A stretch of DNA of 64,000 bases from Druceiella hillmani (GCA_039881145.1 JAYKKI010000061.1:13800001-13864000); one strand, 5' to 3'. Positions 1 through 11,943 are shown, counted from the stretch's first letter. Made by a program: numbers and translations. The notes: generated from the letters alone by a model not told the origin.

Positions 1-2460
1 AATTATTTTTTTGTTTTTCACCCTAGTGGTCATATAATATAAATAACATTATATTTTTGTCGATTGGTTCTATTTTCTTCCCCGAAACGCGCCCTAATTG
101 AGATATAAATAAAATTAAGTGCAGACCGTTTGACAAGACTTATTTTCAAAAAGCCTAAAATTTTAAGATCAAAATTTATAGTAATTTTTCATTCATTACA
201 AAAAACAATCGCCAAAACTTTTCTTTCTCTCGTGTCAACAACAGAGAATGCAGTTAAATGGTGGGTCCGAATATTATTACATTTTTCGTTTCTTACATAC
301 TATTAATTTATTGTAACTACATAAAAAATTAACTTCTTTTTTTATTTAAAAAGTCTTTTATTCCTTGGTCGGCCGATCATACGCATTTAGAGGATAGGAT
401 AATGACTATTCAATATCATCCCAGTATCGCGTCGCATAGTTACCATAGAGTAGATTAGATAGATTACTTCCCTTCTATATAAAAAAAACTTTCTATATAT
501 AGATTAGTCCCTTAACGATAGAAGTAGCCAAGTATTGGTTCCAAAGAAAGAAATTTAGATTTCTCTAAGAATAGTCATTCGGGGTCACCTCCTACCGTAA
601 ATTTGCAAAAATTAAAAAAAATACTCTTTGATACAAATCACAAATTTATCTGACAAACCTAATCTCATGCTCTAATACTGCAACAAAAAAGCAACCGCAT
701 GCTTTTTAAAAAGTTGAAATATTCTGTTTGGCTACCACATCAGCATAACAATGTTGAACTGAGACCAGGATTTATGTTAGTAGGTATTATCTAGGTGTCA
801 ATCTAATATTTTGGAGATATAATGATTACAAATTAACGAATTCTTCTTTTTTTTACTAATTTTTAAATTAATTTTAACTAATTTGCTGGGGACCATTTAC
901 GAACTTTTTTACCTAAATTATTTAGTATCGATATAAAACGTTAATTCACCTTCTAGATTAAATTAATTTGATTAATCGTGCAAATATGAAAGTATAGGAA
1001 AATTTGTATTTGCGATCAAGTGAACCATGTTGTGATCACATTTTACTTTAATTATATTGGTACTACCCTGGAACGATTTAATTGCCAGAGATATTTTATA
1101 TTTATAGATTGTGCTAATGGGTATTTACATCATTGGGGTAGCGCGGCTAAAATTGAAGATATCTTATTGGAAAAAGAAAAATAATGGACCATAATGGAAC
1201 TAGAACTTTGATCAACAAAGTTTTGAAAACTTTTGAAAAAAAATCATACTAATAATTTGAAGCAGTATAACCTAGTTTGATGTTTATAATAAATAGAGAA
1301 AATTTTTTTGACAATCTTCGTTTGTCAACATTAGTACAGAGACAAAATAACAACCAGAATATTAGAGTCAAAATTCTAATTTACTGTAAATATTGGAGCC
1401 GGTTTCCGATAAATTTTTAATTTTATTTGGAATCGGATAAAATGTGTGATATTAAAATAATGATAGCTCATTGATGAAAATTAATAAATTGATTCAAATT
1501 TTTATTGCTAGAATTTTCTGAGTCGATAAACAGACATTAAAAGCCTTCATGAAATTATATTGCATGCTTCTGGTCGCGAAATTTCTGCAAAAAATTACTT
1601 CACTACAATCATTTGTTTTAAGCTTCCCTTAACATACAATTCATTAAATATCATTGATGAAATGAACTTCATTTTATTTTCAAGCAAGTCGGTCAATAAG
1701 TTTTATAAAAAAGTAATGACAAACAACAAGTTTCATAATGTTTTGTATTTTTTATCATTTCAGTCATAACTGTAGGAAGGCTGAAATTTTTGTATACAGT
1801 AGGAAGTTTTTTTTTCTGAACTGCTTTGGCCAATCGCATATAAATAGCAGAACGCCATAAGAAAAATAAAAATTCCAAAAAATTTCAAATCTGACAGAAT
1901 ATCTAATGGAATGGTGAATTATATTATCAAGTTAAATGAATTACGAAGTAAAAATATTTGAACAAATTTATATTTGTAAATAATAATTAATTTTTAAATT
2001 CAAATTAATATTTTAAAAATGAAATTGAGTTTAATGAAATAATGAATCTCACTTCTTTACTGTGTTACGACAAACGAAAATTCGCCATCTGTATGAAAAA
2101 TTGACATTCACTGACCTTAAGGGAACAAAATGATTATCGAAGTCCTTTGCTGCTTCACCAGATGGGCTCCTGAAGATGATGATGTAGAATCTCGACTCAA
2201 AGCTGATCGTCTAATAGTCCCGATAAGAAGATCGATTGTCGTTGGTCTGCAGGATAATTCACGAAGTGATTTAAATTGAAGAAAACCTTTTAAATGTGTC
2301 TTCCGAATAAAAAATCAGGAAAAGTTTCATTCTTTGTTTTTATAATAAACATCTTTTTAATTTTCTTATACTCATACTTTAAATTAGGATGTAGAACTTT
2401 CTCGAATTAATGTTTCATAGCACAGTTCGATTTAAAATTAAAGTTTTGCCAAGATGTGTA
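1..2460. other. AT-rich intergenic DNA, no gene seen
   Basis: No reading frame here has a recognisable domain, plausible composition or a convincing splice pattern. The short ORFs at 1560-1878 are low-complexity and rich in F, K, I and N, as expected by chance in AT-rich DNA. Nothing else supportable was seen. Confidence 0.6.
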
Positions 2461-2470
2461 GATTGTTCAC

Positions 2471-2745
2471 GCTCTTTAAGAGTTCAAAGAAACTGATATT
2501 TTGCAACTACGGTATACAATAATTACCCTAGCCTTTTACGAGTTTAAAGTAACTGTTCACAGAACTTACCGCTAGGATATTTAATTAAAAATCCTCGCAC
2601 TTCATTAGTTTGAAAGTAACTGATCACAGGACTTTACTGCTTGGATATACAATTAAGGATCCTCGCACTTTAATATTTAGAAGTAACTTTGCGGCTAGGA
2701 TATATAGTTATTATCCATGCCCGTTGAGAACTCGAAAGAAACAGA
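2471..2745. repeat. Degenerate ~65-bp minisatellite, about four units
   Basis: Four to four and a half head-to-tail units can be aligned by eye. Each carries a block like GAAAGTAACTG followed by CAGGACTTTACTGCTTGGATA or a variant, then an A/T run and a CCTCGCACTT-like join. Units begin near 2471, 2531, 2595, 2661 and 2723. They differ by substitutions and short indels, so the array is old. No protein is encoded across it. Confidence 0.75.
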
Positions 2746-3660
2746 AAAAAAATGATTAACGATGTATACTTGTAGAAGTTTTCGAAAAGACTGAATGGAA
2801 AATTTTGCTAAAAGAGCGCGTAAAAACAATGGACAATTTTATTATTTAAAAAAGGAATGCAACAGAAATTCCTTCGAGAAAGTTCTATGCCTTACAAAAG
2901 TTATTCCATATTTCAATAAAATTCGATACATTGTTGTTGGCACTTAAACATTAGAAAGCCATACAGAAGAAGAAAAAAAAAGAACATTGGAACTATTAAT
3001 CATTTGACAAAACGTCAAGTCGCAAATGTCATTCCTCACACAGGTGGCAATGAAATTAAGTTTAACAAATTTAATTGATATCTAAAATAAATTATTGTCA
3101 TGCAATAATTATAAAAAATTAAAATAAAATATCATCATTTTGAATTATTACAATTTTCAACCATAAACAATCCTACAGCCATTTTTGATCAGAGTTAGTA
3201 TTCTCATTATGAAATACACAGGTCCTCGGAAGAAAAAAAATTATATTTTTTTAGGAAAAAAGGTAATGTTTATTTTCACTTAAACGAAGTTTTTGTAAAA
3301 TTAATATTCTGAAAATATTTAAAAATGAGAGATCATTCTTTTCATTTCTTTCTGAATTACAAGCCTCCATAAACGACGAGACCTGATAATAATTCAATTG
3401 TTACATTTTCCTCCACATATTCTTAAATAATTACCTAAAATGCTACCCAATATTTTTAAGAATCTTGCTGGCAATTCCCGCTCTCAACTTGAAATAAATA
3501 TAATGTTGTATTACCTACACCTATATCTAAGACACATGTTCCTGAAAAATCAGAGGATGCTTTCATACCAGTCTTTTTTATGTCACCACTGTTTAAAAAT
3601 GAATTGAGTTGAATCAGTTTTATTAAATAAAATTAAGCATATTATAAACCATAAATTACT
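2746..3660. other. Intergenic DNA, nothing recognised
   Basis: AT-rich sequence without a supportable reading frame, repeat or signal. Confidence 0.5.
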
Positions 3661-3661
3661 T

Positions 3662-3735
3662 GATTAGGTCTACAGGAGTCTCATAAAATTCCATGCCCAC
3701 CTAATCATACAGGAGTTTCATAAAGTTCCGCGCCG
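3662..3735. repeat. Two-copy ~36-bp tandem duplication
   Basis: Two adjacent units share ACAGGAGT, then CTCATAAAATTCC or TTCATAAAGTTCC, then a GCCC/GCGCC end. They differ at several bases, so this is an old local duplication. Confidence 0.7.
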
Positions 3736-3839
3736 TTAAGCCGTATGGCGTAACATTAAAAAATTCCTTGTAATCTGAATGATTCGCGACCATTCTTGGA
3801 TCGTAACTTGTTTAGATTAATTGTTGGGCTTAGTTTGAC

Positions 3840-4130
3840 ATTTTAATTCGACCGGGGTAGTAGATTCGATCTAAATATCCCTACAAAGTCACTTCTATCA
3901 TTCATTCCGTACCCGCTCCATTTCCTCTCCTTCATCCATATGGGCTGAGTACAACACTGTATATGGGGCGAGCTCAGGATTGGAAGTAACGAGTAGCGAT
4001 AATTAATTTTCATTATTTGGCGCGCTCGAGAGACGCCGGGAATACACCTGTGGCGTGTCCTTCGTCCGATTAAGGCTATAGCTCCATATCTTTCTAGTTA
4101 ACAGGCCTAAATCCTAAAAAGACCTATGGG
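3840..4130. promoter_or_regulatory. CpG-bearing block with homeodomain-like motif (possible enhancer)
   Basis: Base composition rises well above the surroundings and CpG dinucleotides cluster (GGCGCGCTCGAG, ACGCCGGG). Near the middle is TAATTAATTTTCATT (4000-4014), of the TAAT core type bound by homeodomain proteins, and an E-box-like CACCTG at about 4047. No open reading frame explains the composition. A conserved regulatory block is inferred; an old GC-rich repeat is the alternative. Confidence 0.3.
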
Positions 4131-4247
4131 GCAGTGAGCACGCTCCATTTATATCACTTTGTGACTTGTCTAATAGCCAGACAATTTTAGCTTTCGCTGA
4201 CGACGATATGAGCAATTACTATCAGTGCTTTGCTGAGAGATTCTCAA

Positions 4248-4250
<3 letters not shown>

Positions 4251-4288
<38 letters not shown>

Positions 4289-4300
4289 GCACACACACAC

Positions 4301-4335
<35 letters not shown>

Positions 4336-4341
4336 CACACG

Positions 4342-4389
<48 letters not shown>
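4251..4389. repeat. Compound (TA)n-(CA)n microsatellite
   Basis: Alternating TA runs and two near-identical ACACACGCACACACAC blocks, in the order TA, CA, TA, CA, TA. Tyr-Ile and His-Thr rich reading frames across it on both strands (about 4166-4498) are products of the repeat, not genes. Confidence 0.97.
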
Positions 4390-4390
<1 letters not shown>

Positions 4391-5100
4391 ATATTTGTAA
4401 TTATTAAACTGAATCTAGCCAAGTGTGTGTCGGAACATATACAAAGTAAGGGTTATAATTCTCTTCATCTCTTAAAAATGTTGTTGCAAATTAACTGATG
4501 TAATGTCATCAAAATTCTAATCACACGCTAACGAATACATTTTCTTTTCAATTTTTTACCAAAGCCATTATTAATTTTAATCATTTTGCTTTATCTATAA
4601 TTTCAACTAATTAAATTACTCATATTTAATAGGTAGAGTTCCGCGTAATATTTTTTATTCAACTTCATTCACTCCTCTTTTAAACTTCACTTTCTTTGGA
4701 TAAAATAATTATATTTTATATCGCTCAATTCGTTTTAAAGTTTTCTGTATATAATATTTAAATTTATACCGCAATCCTTTTAAGTTTAAGTTAAGTCCAA
4801 TACCATTTACCAATTTTTCCGTCTAAATAAAAAGTTGGGGGTTCTGAGTCTTGAACTCTTTGGACATAAAATTATTGAATGGTATTTGAGGTAGTTTAAA
4901 TATGTAGGAATTGTAGTATTGATATGAATATTATAAAGAGAAAATTTTGAAGACACGGTGTCTGAATAAAATAAGTAAAAGACATATTTCAGTTAGATAA
5001 CTCTTGTAGTTAGATAACACTGATCACGAAACCATATATTTACCTACTTTAATTCAGTTTAATATTTTACATAATATATATGCGCAATGTATCTCATAAT
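4390..5100. other. Intergenic DNA, nothing recognised
   Basis: AT-rich DNA without a supportable gene or repeat. Confidence 0.5.
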
Positions 5101-5102
5101 AT

Positions 5103-5135
5103 CACATTATTTAATTTATTAAATTAAATAATGTG
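5103..5135. repeat. Perfect AT hairpin, 15-bp arms
   Basis: CACATTATTTAATTT, a three-base loop, then its exact reverse complement. It lies 54 bases before a second perfect hairpin at 5189. Confidence 0.9.
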
Positions 5136-5188
5136 AATTAAGGATATATAATAATTATTACATTTTTTATTAAATTATTATATTCTGT

Positions 5189-5228
5189 AGATATATCTTT
5201 ATAGGGAGATCCCTATAAAGATATATCT
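5189..5228. repeat. Perfect hairpin, 18-bp arms
   Basis: AGATATATCTTTATAGGG, loop AGAT, then the exact reverse complement ending at 5228. There is no T-run or adjacent gene that would make it a terminator. It may be a MITE relic or a palindromic mutation product. Confidence 0.95.
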
Positions 5229-5597
5229 ATTCGTTTATTTACACTGGTGTCGAAACTACATATTTAAATAATTTAATAAAAATTAAATATTTTATATGAT
5301 ATTTACCTTTATTTTATTTATATTTTATATGATATTTTAAATATTTTATTATTTAATATTTTATAAATAAAGATTCATTAGTTTAAATATCACGTTGCAC
5401 TATATGAAAGTGAGCTAATCTGTTATAGATAACTAGATTTCAATACCTAATTAATCTGTTGACCTTTTTCATCGGAAAAATTAATATGCTAGATTTACTG
5501 ATTGGCTTGGCGCTTTCTATACTATACGCGCTTTCTGTTCTATATATTGGTACTTTTATATACAGGATAATTATTTATATCGAAAAAACGCTTTTAT

Positions 5598-5717
5598 ATG
5601 GTTTGTAAAATCTAAATTTAATCAAATAATTAAATTTTATATAATTTATACTGTATAGTGGTTTGTAAAATCTAAATTTAATCAAATAATTAAATTTTAT
5701 GTAATTTATAGTGCAAA
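5598..5717. repeat. 60-bp tandem duplication
   Basis: Two consecutive units starting with GGTTTGTAAAATCTAAATTT are nearly identical over about 55 bases (differences near TATATAATTTATACTG versus TATGTAATTTATAGTG). The second copy leads into the CCTAA tract at 5728. Confidence 0.9.
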
Positions 5718-5727
5718 TAAATACAAT

Positions 5728-5746
5728 CTAACCTAACCTAACCTAA
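5728..5746 (-). repeat. Interstitial telomere-type (TTAGG)n tract
   Basis: Nearly four CCTAA units, the complement of TTAGG, the usual insect telomere repeat. The short length and internal position point to an interstitial tract from repair or from a transposon end, not to a chromosome end. Confidence 0.75.
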
Positions 5747-6001
5747 TCTCACTTAGTAAAATACGCCAAAAATTTATTTTAAAAGCTTATAAGTACTATT
5801 TATATGACGAATATTCACAAAAAATAATTTTTTTATTATATGACCACTATTAAATTTCAATTATTAAAAATATTATTTAAAGCACAAATATAACTTAGAT
5901 TTGTATGAATATAAATCTTGTGTAGTTTATTTACAAGTACCTCAATAGCTATATAGTACCAGTCACTACAAGCATATTTAATGAGTATCTTCGTCCTGTC
6001 G

Positions 6002-6632
6002 ATTTAGAAATCGTAAAATTTCACTCTCATTGTTTTTTGATCATGCGCCTAAGTAAGTATAACTTCAAGAATCCTTTTTATTTTCGACGTTTTCTTAATT
6101 TTAATTAACTTTGGCACTCGGAGCGCATGCACTCCAAAACCATGCGTTAACGTTAAATTTGTTTATCTTGAATAAGGAATAAGATGTAAAAAAGGGTGCG
6201 TGTACTTATGTACGCGCGTGAGAAGTTATACTTCTTTGGCATCAATAAATAATACATACGGATAGATAACTTCAATTATATTGGAGCACTTGAAAAAGTC
6301 TATAAACACAATTTTTTCACTAATATTTACGAATAGTAAATTTACTAATCAAAATATTGAATTTAAATCACTACTGAATATAATTTATCAGCACATATAT
6401 AAATCGCGCTTATATGAAACTAAAACACGTGTGTGAATGTAGACACTAGAAACATGTGGATAAATACTATGAATATGAAAATAGTGAACAGAGGCGACGA
6501 TGGTGCCAATAGCTTTTGTTTCGGGACTGCAACCGCTGCAACTTCATACTGTAACTTTTGTGTGACGAATCTTAAAATTTCACTCTCACCATTTTTTCAT
6601 AACGCGCCTAAAGAAGTATAACTTCAAAAATT
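6002..6632. repeat. Repeat with three GAAGTATAACTTC-type cores
   Basis: The ~65 bases at 6002-6070 recur at 6568-6632: AAAATTTCACTCTCA, then TTTTTT, then a GCGCCTAA block and AAGTATAACTTCAA. An inverted core, GAAGTTATACTTCTTTGG, lies at about 6222. Two direct copies and one inverted copy within 630 bases suggest a nested or broken non-autonomous transposon. No protein is recognisable; the 62-codon frame at 6433-6621 is unsupported. Confidence 0.65.
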
Positions 6633-7079
6633 ATTATTAATAATCATCATCTTATTCGGTATTCATCGTCTTTTAGAACCGGCATGTTATAACAATTTAA
6701 TAATTGAAATTTTTGTGAAATTTCAAGTGGATAATTTTTTCCAAAATTTAACTCAAAAAGCAGCGGACACTCTTCAACTCTTTCCATTTGTCTTGAGTTC
6801 TAAAAGAGTATCTTATGTACCCTACGTCCATCTAGACATTAAAGACTATTCTATAATGAAAGTTTTATATCAATAACTAACCCGTTTTTATGCCAAAGCC
6901 TAAAAAAACCAAAGAAATAAGACATTGCTCTCACATGAATTACGAATATTTAATGCGTATTATACTAATGGAATCTACCCCCTCTCCTTGTTATATTCTC
7001 GCTTTAAATTGCCTATTGATAGGGTGGGGCGAGAATGTAAGATGCAATATTTTGTTTCATATATAACTTCTGGCTTTGG

Positions 7080-7430
7080 AACTTCGCTGATTTATTATAT
7101 ATTACTCAAACTACAAATATTTAACTTATTTAAAAATTCAAAAATAATTTATTGTTAAATTTTTGTGAAAGTCGCTCTCAAAAATTGTTCAATTAACATT
7201 ATGGAAAAAGTAAATATTTCACCACACTTCATTTTATTTAAAAGATGCGAATAAAAAAAAACGCAAAAATTATACTTTTTTTACAAACTGTTAAAATGAC
7301 GTTACGTTAACCGTTAGGAAAACAGAAAAAAATAATTTTCAATGAAAAAATTTATGACAATTTTTGGATCTTACTTTCACGCGACAACTACCTTAAAGCA
7401 GTAAAAAGTTAACACGATAACTACTTTAAG
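7080..7430 (-). repeat. Diverged repeat, partner of 40179-41118
   Basis: Read on the minus strand, this stretch aligns by eye with 40179-40670. Shared blocks are TAAGGTAGTTGTCGC, CCAAAAATTGT, GTGGTGAAATAT, ATAATGTTAA, ATTTTTGAGAGCGA and TAGTTTGAATAATATAT-like sequence in the same order. The copies are old. No coding capacity was recognised, so a non-autonomous element is likely. Confidence 0.65.
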
Positions 7431-7779
7431 CTCATAAAACCCATATTTTGCAAAACCGTATTTGTACTTCTAAAAGTTTTAAAATCATCAAAGTTATACT
7501 GAAACATTCCTAAATTAGTGTAACTAAATTAAAAAAAAAAACATATACATTTAAAAGCTTCTCAGATTTCTACAAATAGGCTAATTTTTATTATTTGGGT
7601 AATTTTGACATAAATCATTTTCTGTATAACTCAAAAAGTCCGTAAGTGAAAATAGGTCTGGCGTAACAGAAATATACTTTAAATAAACATCTTAAGTACA
7701 ATTAGAATTCCAGTACGAGAATTCCGTACAAACAGAGTTACATATAAACATTTAGGTAATTAAAGCTTTTCGATTAACT

Positions 7780-8410
7780 TTTTGCAATCACCATCAGTTT
7801 GCACTTATGGACATAGGCGTTTCGCTAAACACACCACCACGTCGTCAGTTTCACAATCAACGGCTGCGGTCGTCAGTTCGTTTGGCTGGAGGGCATCCCA
7901 CACTGCACTTCGAGGTTTGTGGTCTTTATTTGAGAACTCGTCCACCTCATCGCTATTCAATTTTTCGATAATTATGGTCTACCACTGCTACTTCACTTTC
8001 CTGATGTTAAGGGCTATGTCGAATACTTCGATTCTCCGTCGGACTTTCTCGTTTTAAATTCTATCAACCCTTCAACAACTTCGATGCTAATATTACAGAT
8101 ATTCAGCGGCCTTGGTGTGAGCTTTGAATTACATATGACATTTTTCTGATCAGGTTCCTATAGAGACCCATTCGTGTGGAAGAATCGTTTAAGTCAGCAC
8201 CATTTCCGCCGACTTCTGTGGCGTGTTTGCCAAAATTGCGATATCATCAACGAATCTGCGGTGTGAAACTAATTCACGATTTAAAGTAATGTCTCGATAT
8301 TTCCAGTTCAGGGTCTTGAAAATATCTTCCAACGCGCTTTTCACAAGTGACACCCCTCGCCAATCAACACCCCTTCAGAAAAGCCCACGTTTCAAACTAT
8401 TGGCAAATAT
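7780..8410 (-). pseudogene. RTE-like non-LTR retrotransposon reverse-transcriptase remnant
   Basis: On the minus strand the frame reads ALEDIFKTLNWKYR and, further on, HRRFVDDIAILANTPQ. The RT catalytic box appears as FVDDIAI (8234-8254), followed by a stop codon. This order (LEDIFKTLNW, about 20 residues, RFADDI-like box, then a TPRPL...IEVVE-like region in another frame) is that of RTE-clade RT. Only the palm region is left. Upstream, the RGVRQGD-type motif is partly deleted, and stops and frameshifts follow, so it is dead. At the 3' side (7780-7960) a frame reading SDEVDEFSNKDHKPRSAVWD could not be assigned and may belong to something else. Confidence 0.8.
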
Positions 8411-9504
8411 AAACATTAGTATTCACTAGATTTATACCTAAGAAACTTCTCATATTGCTTAATAAATCTTCTTATAGGCGTAAAAACGTGGAAATTTTAT
8501 GAAAAATATATTAATTTTTAACTATCTTATATTTAGCTCTATTTAGTATGCATTGTTTAAATAAAGGAAAATAAGGAAGTAAAATAGAAATGTTCAGCGT
8601 TCTTGAAATAAGCCTGGTAACGAAACGACTCTGAAAATGACAACTTTGCTTTTCCGAGAAAAAAAAACTGATAATTCCACTAAAAATAAAGATTTTGCAT
8701 TTAACATTTTAAATCCGAAAGCCATAATACTATTACTTATGAAAAAAATTCAAGTTACTAAAACGAATTACTCCATAGGTTTTAATGAGTGAGTCAGTGA
8801 AACAGTATCAATATAATTGGTGATTAAAAGATCGTGTCTTTTTATTGCATTGATTTAAAATCTTGTATTTATAGGACTATGGGCTCGTAAACCTTACCCG
8901 CACTTCATAGACAACTTAGTCATAAACCTACCAACTTGATACTTCCAGCCATTCTTGAGAGACGGACAGATAGAAGCAAAAATGAAAAAAATATTTCAGG
9001 GATTGACAATAAGAACAAAAAATTAAAAACAATTTATGATCATAGTACAAAAAAGTTATCTTAACATTGAGCTGTTAATAGGAAATAAAAAAGCAAAGTA
9101 AACTAAAAAAAATCGTATTAACTTTTTAAAAATAGTTAAAAGAAATAACGAGCATCCATATCCTTTTGAGTAGCCATCGTCTAACTGAATTAAAAATAAA
9201 TTGTTAGAGATTATATATTACAGATAATTTAATTGTAAAATAAGCCACGGATGTTATATATTTACATCAGGCACAATTTGATCTGTATCATATTTTAATG
9301 GTTCTAACATTTCCAGAGAAATAACTTTTAAAAAATAACGTGAAATAACACAACTTTCTATAAAAAAATGCATGATTATACATTCTCCTGAGTAATATGA
9401 AAAATTTAAATAAAAGTCACAGTGTCTGAAAATTACTTTTAATATTATAATAATTTCTCAGTCACAATCATGGAGAAATATTAATGTAATTTGCACTTAA
9501 ATAT
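8411..9504. other. Intergenic DNA with a small old repeat fragment
   Basis: No gene is seen. About 8905-8975 contains GAGACGGACAGATAGAAGC, resembling on the minus strand the CTGTCCGTCTGTC-type stretch of the dispersed repeat described at 30640-31600. Confidence 0.4.
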
Positions 9505-9695
9505 GTTGAATATATTTTGGCGTTAATTTTGTAGAGATTCATTATTCACAATGAAATGAAACTACGTGATGTAGTATTATTTCTACTTTCTTTAAGTTTT
9601 TTACTACGACCTAGGTTTCGTTGTATTACAACATCTTCAGGTGGGCTATTTGCAAAGATTGAATCTTAGCTAATAGCCCACCTGAAGATGTTGAT
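9505..9695 (-). mobile_element. Hammerhead inverted-repeat element, copy A (truncated)
   Basis: Starts with the one-sided tail (TTGAATATATTTTGGCG, then TAATTTTGTAGAGATTCATT), then the arm GAAACTACGTGATGTAG and the ribozyme block. A short centre follows, and then the opposite arm (CTAATAGCCCACCTGAAGA), which breaks off inside stem II at about 9695. The left arm on the minus strand carries an intact-looking hammerhead. This is one of five related copies in the window; the class is inferred to be Penelope-like. Confidence 0.8.
9600..9657 (-). ncRNA. Hammerhead ribozyme in copy A
   Basis: On the minus strand: CCCAC, then CTGAAGA (9634-9640), stem II GTTGT/ACAAC with loop AAT, GAAA (9616-9619), stem III ACC/GGT with a two-base loop, and GTC (9608-9610), followed by GTAG. 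All core positions of the CUGANGA...GAAA...UH hammerhead are present. Stem I (CCAC/GTAG) has one mismatch and the outer AAAG has become AAAA, so activity may be weaker than in the 32969 and 51413 copies. Confidence 0.7.
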
Positions 9696-9699
9696 AACA

Positions 9700-11700
9700 T
9701 TTTACGGGCAGCCATAACACCAAGAACAATTCAGCGACCGGTCGGAAATTGAAACCAAGTCTGTATGCCTTCTATTCAATCCAAGAAATAACTGTGATGA
9801 CGATATACACACATATATCACCCTGGATATTATTGTAGAAATTCTTGAAAAGAATGATACATTGATATTACGTTTTTCATACGATTTAAGTAGCAACGCC
9901 TAAAATATCTCCCCAACGAATGATTTCACCCTCCTTCATTAACATTCATCACCGCAGTTCAGGTAATTTTTTCCAACTTTTTTATAATTCTATCAATCCA
10001 TTACAAAATCCGGAACCATTCCCCTTTAGTACTTACTGAGAAAATCGCATACAGACGTGTCAAGATACTTTGTTTTATAATAAGCGTTGGTGAAACTGGT
10101 TGACATGTAACCAAAAAAATAGACACATAAATACCCTAAATCTCAATCTGTTTAGTCAAAACAACAGTTTGAACGTACTATCGCTAATATTATATGTCAC
10201 TAAAACTAGACACCAATAGTTTTAAAATAATTGACACTTTATAAAAACAAATAATAAATTATAGTTTAGTAGTATATTTTAAATCATATTTTAAATATTC
10301 ATATTGCAAGTTCAAACTATGAAATAACATATTGTCTCATTGGACTGATAAAAATGCCTGCTTTCTTTTAATCACATTTCGAATATTTGTGCCACTAGAC
10401 TATGGCATATATAAATAATGTTGATTTTCCCTGTAACTAGGATTAAATAATATAAATTATACAATATGAATGTGTTCATAAAATTACGTCGTCATACAAT
10501 TTTTTTTATCACATATAAAAGCCAAATTAACGTCACTTTGTTGTGAGTGAGTGCAAAGCAGAAGGGTAAGGTTTAAAAAATTATTTAGCAGGTATTTATA
10601 TACTTTATTTTTAATATTTCTTTATTCATATTTCTACTTAAATTCTTATTCCTAGAAATTGTATAATACTTTCGATCAAAGCGTAAGTTAGTTATAATAG
10701 AAGCTTGTAAAAACGTATGCAAGCCTTTTGGTGAACGGAAATATATTATGATATATATTATGACTTTATACACTGTGTTATTTCTTAAATAAAAGTCCAT
10801 AAACAATTATAAAAAGAAGAAATAACCCACACTGTATATATTTTGAAACATATTTGATTCGATTCGATTCGAGATAATTAAATAGAACTTGAATTGATTA
10901 ATTATCAACCTTATTAAAATAAATTTTAACTGTTGTCTTTATGAATTTAAATATGTCATTTAGCATAATTTTCACTTTTTATGATTTTTATTTTATTTCT
11001 TTTTTTATAAATGTTATTACCTTTTAATGTTTGTTATGAATTTACTCAGTGAAGATTTCGCTGATACTCTCATCAAGCTGTAGAAAATTATATTCTTGTT
11101 TTATAATGCAACCGGGTATTTTGTTATTATATATATGCCTTGATTTGCTGAAGTTGTTAAAACATAGTTTTAATTTTTAATATATATTTCATATCATGTG
11201 TGTTAATTGGGCGATAAATCCGCCTAATAAACACATAATATTAAAAATGAAAACAATAGTTTGGCCATATCAGAAAATCATCCAAGATATGTATAATAAA
11301 AAAATTAACCGGTTAAATTATGTTATAAAAAATCAATACATGCGAGCATTTTATTTTATTTAGAAGAGAATAATTAATCCGCTGAATTTAATTCTATCCT
11401 GATGAATCAGAAGAAAACATTTAGGTGACCAATCGCTTTAGAAGACAATTTCAGAACGTATTAGTTTTTTGCTCTTTTTGACAATTTGGAGATATGTTTG
11501 GATATTTATAAAACTCAACGTCTAACTATTTGTCTATCTTTTAGCTTAGGTATAACTTTAGTTTTACCAGATGAATTCTGATATCGATTTCATTATCACA
11601 TAGTATATTTGTTTGGAAATGTTTTTATGTAAAAATTATTTTACAAATTAATTAGGTTATGAAGCAATAATTAATATTGGAATAGGTTATCATGGAACGT
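9700..11700. other. Intergenic DNA, no gene seen
   Basis: AT-rich. Frames at 9702-9896 and 10585-10806 (minus) show no recognisable domain or supporting signal. Nothing else was noted. Confidence 0.5.
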
Positions 11701-11880
11701 GAGCAATCGCCAAATGCTGTGTAAGAGGAACAGAGGCGGCGGAACTGCGGGTAAGAGCATGTTTAGAATAATTAAATGCTTTTCCACTTTTAAAAAACTT
11801 TCCCAATCTCATTAATTCTCGGCGAAATTTATCGTCTCTTCTATCTAAAAAATCCCGTTTCAAACGAAAACGTACCTATA

Positions 11881-11943
11881 AACAACCAGAGAGTTATTCC
11901 TAAATTAAATTTAACAACCAGAGAGTGATTCCTAAATTAAGTT
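11881..11943. repeat. 32-bp tandem duplication
   Basis: AACAACCAGAGAGTTATTCC plus TAAATTAAATTT is followed at once by the same unit with a G and two end changes. It is a recent-looking local duplication. Confidence 0.9.

Noticed and set aside
2168..2200. A CTGAAGATGATGATG stretch as another hammerhead
   Set aside because: No GAAA block with a paired stem II or GTC follows, so the core is absent.
4166..4498. Tyr-Ile and His-Thr rich reading frames on both strands
   Set aside because: They are read-through of the (TA)n/(CA)n microsatellite; the same applies at 14722-14943, 18840-19055, 47265-47585, 53396-53654 and 60778-61000.
5189..5228. Rho-independent terminator
   Set aside because: A strong hairpin, but without a T-run or adjacent gene and in a eukaryotic context.
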